Assembly: GCF_045679555.1 (NCBI RefSeq)
Contig: NC_092120.1
Span: 11,777,805-11,841,804 of the forward strand
Direction: 5' to 3'
DNA length: 64,000 nt
Source: Salvelinus alpinus
Lineage: Eukaryota > Chordata > Actinopteri > Salmoniformes > Salmonidae
The notes beneath the pieces were generated by a model. That model did no database searches. It was given only the letters and a program-made list of their open reading frames with translations, and was not told the origin of the DNA. This document shows, piece after piece, positions 57,738-64,000 of this stretch (its first letter is position 1; each line of letters starts with the position of its first letter). The position numbers and the translations under genes are program-made.

Positions 57738-57890
57738 CAGTTGGGGCGAGGTACCCATAAACCTCCACTTCACAGTGTCAGTTGTCTTCCTGTCCCTGGT
57801 AGAACCACAGTCACATAACGTCCTTCCACACCTGATGTCCACCTCAGAGTTAGAGATCTACCTGCTGCAAGGGTGGAGATCACACCAGCT
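57738..57890 (-). pseudogene. FTL-D exon 3, 2-bp deletion
   Basis: Acceptor CTCTCTCTCCAG directly after the (CT)n run; donor [40 protein letters not shown], then a stop; FTL-C reads on as CEVEVYG. The bases after the deletion still spell [12 protein letters not shown] in the shifted frame. Confidence 0.85.
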
Positions 57891-57891
57891 C

Positions 57892-58065
<174 letters not shown>

Positions 58066-58119
58066 AATCGAAAGAACAATCATATATAACAAATTCCTGG
58101 AAAGTAATTGTGGTCTTAC

Positions 58120-58414
58120 AGTGTGTTGTGAATGCCCTCATCCTGTAAGGAGTTCCCAATGCGAACTTCAGCACCGTTGATGTTTGTATGGCAGCAGTCA
58201 CCTCTGTTGGTGATGGTCACAGAGGTGACTATGTAGGTATCAAGCAGGTCCACTCTCCACCAGGGGTTAGTCTCAGAGTCAGTGAGAGCACAGGACCCAT
58301 GATGGAAATGTGAATTGCGGTTCCCATCAATGGCATTTGAGGGATGGCTGTAACCTGACCATGGGTTCTCGAGGAGGTTTGACTGAGTAGCTTTTCCACG
58401 CAAGGCAAGATTTT
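58120..58414 (-). CDS. FTL-D exon 2 (start of CRD1)
   Basis: Acceptor CTCCTGCAG; donor [75 protein letters not shown]. Open, 295 bp. RxD is followed by CC and no second Arg. Confidence 0.87.
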
Positions 58415-58684
58415 CTGCAGGAGGATAATATTGTTTGACTGCAGGAGAGCATTTTAATGGTGTACATGACACAATAACATTCTAATCTGCTCATTCCAAT
58501 TTCTAGTTCCTTGTGTGTGATTATTATCTGCTCTATTACAGACGTGTCGTAAATGAGAACCAGACAACAGTACTCTTGACTACTTAGAAACTGATATCAC
58601 TCTTAGTATTGATAATGAGAGGCTTTGCCCTGTCAATCTAAAGGCATCATATATCTGGAGATAACAACAAGAGGAAGTGTTTAC

Positions 58685-58755
58685 TTGGAACAATGGCACC
58701 AGTAGGCGTTCCTAGAAGAGCCAGCAAGAGGAAGAACATGGCCTGTCTCATCATC
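58685..58755 (-). CDS. FTL-D signal-peptide exon
   Basis: Acceptor CCCCTCCAG, G+ATG ATG; MMRQAMFFLLLALLG ... AIVP plus one base; donor GTAAAC. The phase-1 junction gives Lys before NLALRG. Two adjacent ATG codons; the first is taken as the start because it lies one base after the acceptor. Confidence 0.82.
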
Positions 58756-58799
58756 CTGGAGGGGAATCACAGAACAAGCCAATGTACAGCTACTGTCGT

Positions 58800-59250
58800 A
58801 GGAGATACAGTGGTACAGGAACATTACAGATACAGTGGTACAGACACATTACAGATACAGTGGTACAGACACATTGCAGATACAGTGGTACAGACACATT
58901 GCAGATACAGTGGTACAGGCACATTACATATTCAGTGGTACAGAGACATTACAGATTCAGTGGTACAGGCACATTGCAGATTCAGTGGTACAGACACATT
59001 ACAGATTCAGTGGTACAGACACATTACAGATTCAGTGGTACAGACACATTACATATTCAGTGGTACAGACACATTACAGATACAGTGGTACAGACACATT
59101 ACAGATACAGTGGTACAGACACATTACATATTCAGTGGTACAGACACATTACAGATTCAGTGGTACAGGCACATTGCAGATTCAGTGGTACAGACACATT
59201 ACAGATTCAGTGGTACAGGCACATTGCAGATTCAGTGGTACAGGCACATT
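58800..59250. repeat. 25-bp minisatellite, about 18 units, FTL-D 5' intron
   Basis: The same unit as 15559-16535, with more ATTCAG and ACATATTC variants. It starts about 45 bp upstream of the signal-exon acceptor and resumes after the LTR at 59653-59705 for two more units. Confidence 0.95.
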
Positions 59251-59647
59251 TGTCACGTTCTGACCATAGTTCTTTTGTGTTTTCGTTGTTTTAGTGTTGG
59301 TCAGGACGTGAGCTGAGTGGGCATTCTATGTTGTGTGTCTAGTTTTTTCGTTTCTATGTTTGGCCTGATATGGTTCTCAATCAGAGGCAGGTGTTAGTCA
59401 TTGTCTCTGATTGGGAACCATATTTAGGTAGCCTGTTTTGTGTTGGGTTTTGTGGGTGGTTGTCTTCTGTCTTTGTGTCTATGAACCAGATCGGACTGTT
59501 TCGGTTTTTCACATTTATTGTTTTGTAGTTTGTAGTGTTCACGTTTTTGTCATTATTAAAACATGATAAACACTAACCACGCTGCGCTTTGGTCCGATCC
59601 CTGCTACACCTCCTCTTCAGACGAAGAGGAGGAAATCTGCCATTACA
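59251..59647 (+). mobile_element. Solo LTR inside the minisatellite, ACATT duplication
   Basis: TGTCACGTTCTGACC ... CTGCCATTACA, 397 bp, with ACATT at 59246-59250 and 59648-59652. ACATT is part of the repeat unit, but its presence on both sides fits a normal 5-bp target duplication. Confidence 0.95.
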
Positions 59648-59705
59648 ACATTGCAGATTCAGTGGTACAGACACATTACAGATTCAGTGGTACAGGCACA
59701 TTGCT

Positions 59706-60064
59706 CAGACACAGGGCTCACATTGCAGTAACATATAAACAGACCCATATTGCAACAGCAGAAACATATTTTTTTGTTTGACATTATTTATATTCTTTAC
59801 AAAGCAGTGCTCCCAATTTTATATTTGTATGTGTATGTATTGTAAAAAACAGCAAATAAACTTTTCTCACAGGTAAGCAGCTTAGTTGTGTAAAGAAAGA
59901 TACAGTATACAATGCATAAGAATGTCCAAGTCACTGCTGAATTATGACATTGTTATTATGCCGTAACTGTTATGTAAATCAAGGGTTGATGTACTTTTGT
60001 AGTAAGGCAGAAAATATAATATAATATAAAGCAATTCCAAGTAGTATTAGAAATATCCTCTTAC
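59706..60064 (-). other. FTL-D 5' intron, distal part
   Basis: Noncoding, homologous to 16536-16840. No element seen. Confidence 0.6.
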
Positions 60065-60120
60065 CTTCACACTCAAAATAATAAAGTGACTGTTGATGTT
60101 GATGTAGGTAAAGGTTCAGT
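60065..60120 (-). other. FTL-D noncoding first exon (predicted)
   Basis: ATTTTGAGTGTGAAG, then donor GTAAGAGGATA, downstream of TATAAATA. Together with the acceptor next to the ATG this gives a 1.3-kb 5' intron holding the minisatellite and LTR. Confidence 0.55.
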
Positions 60121-60144
60121 AGAGTAACCTGAATCTCACAGAGG

Positions 60145-60152
60145 TATTTATA
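60145..60152 (-). promoter_or_regulatory. FTL-D TATA box
   Basis: TATAAATA on the minus strand in GACTGGTGTATAAATACCTC. Confidence 0.6.
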
Positions 60153-60990
60153 CACCAGTCACCAAGTCAATGACCTTGTGATCTTTATTGTTTTCTACAA
60201 GTAAAACGTGTGACATATGATATTATCAGAATAGATAAGGCTGAGTAATCTTTGAGACAACTGAAACATGATTCCAATTTATGGCGAAATACAGACAGTA
60301 TAACTGAATGATCAGGATATCGTGATATGGAAGGGAATAACAGGAAACATCTACACATGTTAAACGTGTTACAGAGTAGTTGTATACTTTGCTACTTATA
60401 GAATCTCAAGAGCATGTACAGGAGCAGGCAACATATTGTATGTATTCTTATTCCACATCAGATATTTTACTGCAGTTGATGACTAAATTCATTCCGATAA
60501 AAGTAGATTAAAAGTGTCTAATTATAAAATGACTTCAATGTTTCCTTACGGTCCTGGTGCAATTACAATCCACACTCTTCTACATGACCAAGTGAGTGTG
60601 CATACAGTATGTGTGTCCATGCATGTGTGAGTGCGTACACAGGTGACTAAGCTAAATGTCTTGGTTTTGAGAATTTAAAAACATAGGGTTAGGCCATAAT
60701 ATTCCAATCCAAATATCTTTGATAATTGCATTCTAGGTGAAACCATGAAATGCTTCTGAAAAGTAGGTGTTGTGTTACACTTTATCTTCTCCAAATACAT
60801 GGACATACAATACATTACAATGATAGGAGCCTTTACAGAATATGCATTTTCAATTAAACATATCTAAATGCATGTACTCAATATAACTATGTTTACAGTG
60901 TGAAATAAAAAATACTCAACTGTTAATACATTTAAACATAGACTTTCCCTACACAGAGAGAATGTTACCTACAATGTAAATTATCTAAGT
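60153..60990. other. Spacer between FTL-D promoter and FTL-E
   Basis: From about 60270 to 60960 it is nearly identical to 11780-12480 (the FTL-B 3' spacer) and less like the FTL-D 3' spacer. No gene. The hairpin MITE found in the other two spacers is absent. Confidence 0.65.
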
Positions 60991-60991
60991 A

Positions 60992-62523
60992 CAGTGCCTT
61001 CAGAAAGTATTCACATCCCTTGACTTAAAAAAATATATTGTTGTGTTACAGCCTGAATTTAAAATGGATTATATTGAGATTGTTTGTCACTGGCCTACAC
61101 ACAATACCCCATATGTTTTTTTCCCCCGAAATGTTTACAAATGAATGACAAATAACAAGCTGAAATGTCTTGAGTCAAGAAGTATTCAACCCCTTTGTTA
61201 TGGCAAGCCTAAATAAGTTCAGGAGAAAACATTAACAAGTTAATAAGTTGCATGGATTCACTCTGTGTCAATAATAGTTTAACAAGATGTTTGAATGACT
61301 ACTTCATCTCTGTACCCGACATATACAATTATCTGTAAGGTTCCTCAGTCGAGCAGTGAATTTCAAACACAGATTCAACCACACAGACCAGGGAGGTTTT
61401 CCAATGCCTCACAAACAAGGGCACCGACTGGTAGATGGGTAAAAAAAAGCAGACATTAATTATCTCTTTGAGCATGGGGAACTTTTTAATTACACTTTGG
61501 ATGGTGTATCAATACACCCAGTCATAAAGATACAGGCGTCCTTTCTAACTCAGTTACGAGGAAGGAACGAAACCTAATTGACAGAGTGAAAAGTAGGAAA
61601 AATCCAAACCATGCATTCTGTTTGCAACAAGGCATAAAGTAATACTGCAAAAAATGTGGCAAAGCAATTAATAATAAACAATTAGCATTCGTCCAGGGTA
61701 TCTACGATGCAGATCTCAGCTCCATTGAGTCTGCTGTAATAATGAATGTTCTTTCTGTTGGTCATGGGGAACACTTTGTAGTTATTAAACAGGTCCACTC
61801 ACCACCAGGGGTTAAGGTCCTGGTCAGTGAACGTGCAGAATCTATGTGCCAAATCACTGTCAAGGTGTTTTGAGCATAATAAAATTCCCACATTGATGAC
61901 TTGGTGGCTTTCCCCGTAGAGCCACATTCTTTCGGCACAAGATAGTACAAAAAAGAGTTGAAACAACCTAATTGTGGTTACACATTTTAATGAGTCGGTC
62001 AAAGAGATGATTGCTCTGAATAAGTTAATAATAACCTTTATGATTCCTTACTCCAATAATACTCAAATGGAATTAAAAGTGATGGCACTTATTCTTACCA
62101 GTTGGGGCAAGATAGCCATAAACCTCCACTTCACAGAATCTGTTCAATGATCTGTTCAATGATTCCCAACCAAATTTCCTGAGCTTGAGCAATTTTGACA
62201 AATACAGTGAATATACAGTCTGTTGACTTAAGAGTTGTGCTAGGCTGGTGGAATCTTATTCCAAATGATTCACAGCTGTAATGGCTGCCAAAGATGCTTC
62301 CACCAAGTGTTAACTCCAGGGTGTGAAGACATACACAATCAACACATCTTCATTTTTGATTAATTTGAAAAATGTTCTATAATGTTTCTTTCACTTTGAA
62401 AATGTGGAGTAGGTTGTGTAGATCGTTAGGGGGAAAAAATGTATTTAATCCCTTTTTAAATGTAATTTTAATGCAGCAAAATGTGAACGCTGCAAGGGCT
62501 GTGTAGACTTTCACTAGTGGCTG
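60992..62523 (-). pseudogene. FTL-E lectin remnant between two Tc1 halves
   Basis: 60992-61665 is the first part of a Tc1 (CAGTGCCTTCAGAAAGTATT ... GCAAAAAATGTGGCAAAGCA). 61690-61935 is a decayed exon 4 (minus strand: CGSTGKATKSSMWEFYYAQN, LNPWW-like, then stops; the acceptor AG is gone). 62099 to about 62142 is the last part of exon 3 with an intact GTAAGA donor. From about 62160 to 62523 the last part of the same Tc1 type resumes (GTGCTAGGCTGGTGGAATC, ACAGCTGTAATGGCTGCCAA) and ends CTAGTGGCTG/TA. Exons 5, 2 and 1 are missing. The outer flanks are lectin-unit sequence on both sides: the 3' spacer to the left and TACACCAGTCAG promoter-side sequence to the right. Confidence 0.75.
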
Positions 62524-62773
62524 TATACACCAGTCAGATACCAATTCAAAGATAGTGAGATTTTATTGCTTTGTTTTTTCATGCATGGTATTTTTCAGAA
62601 CAGATAAGGTGCAATAACATTCAAGTAAATACCTGAAACGTGATTCCAGTTTATAGAGTTATACAGATGTGATCAAATGTGTGGGATTGTGTGTGATACA
62701 ACAACAGGAAGCATTTGCAGAAAAATAAGGGAGGAATGAGGGCAAAGGACAGGCACAGCAACAAGGAAACTGT
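62524..62773. other. FTL-E promoter-side flank relic
   Basis: Begins TACACCAGTCAG, as just upstream of the TATA boxes of the other units, and continues with an AACAGATAAGGTG, ACGTGATTCCAGTTTATAG and ACAACAGGAAGCATTTG series like 60180-60350. Confidence 0.6.
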
Positions 62774-64000
62774 TATCAAATCAAATCAAATTTATTTATA
62801 AAGCCCTTCATACATCAGCTGATATCTCAAAGTGCTGTACAGAAACCCAGCCTAAAACCCCAAACAGCAAGCAATGCAGGTGTAGAAGCACAGTGGCTAG
62901 GAAAAACTCCCTAGAAAGGCCAGAACCTAGGAAGAAACCTAGAGAGGAACCAAGCTATGAGGGGTGGCCAGTCCTCTTCTGGCTGTGCCGAGTGGAGATT
63001 ACAACAGAACATGGCCAAGATGAATTAGAGAGAGCATACTTAAATTCACACAGGACACCGGATAAGACAGGAGAAATACTCCAGATATAACAGACTGACC
63101 CTAGTACTGCAGCATAAATACTGGAGGCTGAGACAGGAGGGGTCGGGAGACACTGTGGCCCCATCCGACGATACTCCCGGATAGGGCCAAACAGGCAGGA
63201 TATAACCCCACCCACTTTGCCAAAGCACAGCCCCCACACCACTAGAGGGATATCTTCAACCACCAACTTATCATCCTGAAACAAGGCCGAGTATAGCCCT
63301 CAAAGATCTACGCCACGGCACAACCCAGGGGGGGCGTCAACCAAGACAGGAAGATCACGTCAGTGACTCAACCCACTCAAGTGACCCACCCCCCCCTAGG
63401 GACGGCATGGAAGAGCACCAGTAAGCCAGTGACTCAGCCCCTGTAATAGGGTCAGAGGCAGAGAATCCCAGTGGAGAGAGGGGAACCGGCCAGGCAGAGA
63501 CAGCAAGGGCGGTTCGTTGCTCCAGTGCCTTTCCGTTCACCTTCACACTCCTGGGCCAGACTACACTCAATCATAGGACCTACTGAAGAGATGAGTCTTC
63601 AATAAAGATTTAAAGGTTGCGACCGAGTCTGCGTCTCTCACATGGGTAGGCAGACCATTCCATAAAAATGGAGCTCTATAGGAGAAAGCCCTGCCTCCAG
63701 CTGTTTGCTTAGAAATTCTAGGGACAGTTAGGAGGCCCTGCGTCTTGTGACCGTAGTGTACGTGTAGGTATGTATGGCAGGACCAAATCGGAAAGATAGG
63801 TAGGAGCAAGCCCATGTAATGCTTTCTAGGTTAGCAGTAAAACCTTGAAATCAGCCCTTGCCTTAACAGGAAGCCAGTGTAGAGAGGCTAGCACTGGAGT
63901 AATATGATCACATTTTTTGGTTCTAGTCAAGATTCTAGCAGCTGTGTTTAGCACTAACTGAAGTTTATTTAGTGCTTTATCCGGGTAGCCGGAAAGTAGA
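62774..64000 (-). mobile_element. LINE-III 3' end (cut by window edge)
   Basis: On the minus strand: C-terminal polymerase remnants from 64000 (a CDHITPVLASLHWLPV-like stretch with stops), then LLTVPRISKQTAGGRAFSYR, APFLWNGLPTHVRDADSVAT and FKSLLKTHLFSRSYD ending near 63567, a 0.8-kb 3' UTR and a TTTGATTTGATTTGAT tail at 62774. The family differs from LINE-I and LINE-II; the SYRAPFLWNGLP phrase is typical of L2/CR1-like LINEs. Confidence 0.88.
63567..63815 (-). pseudogene. LINE-III polymerase C-terminus
   Basis: 82 residues open, holding the C-terminal landmarks quoted for LINE-III. Upstream continuation is interrupted (a stop in the LLTYKALHG-like region). Confidence 0.8.

Overview
The window is vertebrate and almost certainly from a salmonid fish (trout, salmon or char). 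It has interrupted host exons with GT-AG junctions and dense teleost repeats: many Tc1/mariner copies of salmonid type, a tRNA-derived HpaI-like SINE, a 5S-derived SINE, APE-type LINEs whose tails end in TTGAT-like repeats, and TGTCACG...TGACA LTRs. There are no bacterial operons, rRNA or tRNA genes, or CRISPR arrays. The genus cannot be fixed from the sequence alone.

The only host genes I can support are a tandem cluster of F-type lectins (fucolectin family), all on the minus strand. The common plan, 5' to 3' on the minus strand, is: a TATAAAT promoter; a noncoding 5' exon; a signal-peptide exon that starts one base before the ATG; exons 2+3 (first F-type carbohydrate-recognition domain, CRD1); exons 4+5 (CRD2, ending in CEVEVYG and a stop). 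Intron phases are 1, 2, 1, 2. I name the units FTL-A to FTL-E from left to right. FTL-A shows only its promoter, 5' exon and signal exon (6012-6088); the rest lies left of the window or is lost. FTL-B (12974-15511) is a pseudogene. FTL-C (22086-50469) keeps an open 327-codon frame over five coding exons, but two introns are swollen to 15.4 and 11.5 kb by transposons. FTL-D (53541-58755) has good splice sites but a 2-bp deletion in exon 3. FTL-E (about 61690-62150) is an exon 4/exon 3 remnant between two halves of a Tc1 element.

Signal-exon type and intron content alternate: A and C share a 25-codon signal exon and a MITE just downstream; B and D share a 23-codon signal exon and a 25-bp minisatellite just upstream. 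This fits duplication of a two-gene block (1968-17392 and 49521-60560). Several insertions are present in block 1 and absent at the matching point of block 2 (two Tc1s, a 3.7-kb LINE, a SINE), so they came after the duplication.

Layout: 1-975 LINE-I tail; 1968-17392 block 1 (FTL-A 5' end, FTL-B); 17393-21382 microsatellite and transposons; 22086-34975 FTL-C exons 5 to 2, with Tc1s, solo LTRs and a LINE-II carrying an LTR element between exons 5 and 4; 35775-49119 solo LTR and nested LINE-I / LINE-II / Tc1 inside FTL-C intron 1; 49521-60560 block 2 (FTL-C promoter and signal exon, FTL-D); 60561-62773 FTL-E remnant; 62774-64000 a third LINE 3' end. Boundaries of repeats are usually good to about 10 bp. 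Exon boundaries were placed from splice signals and frame.
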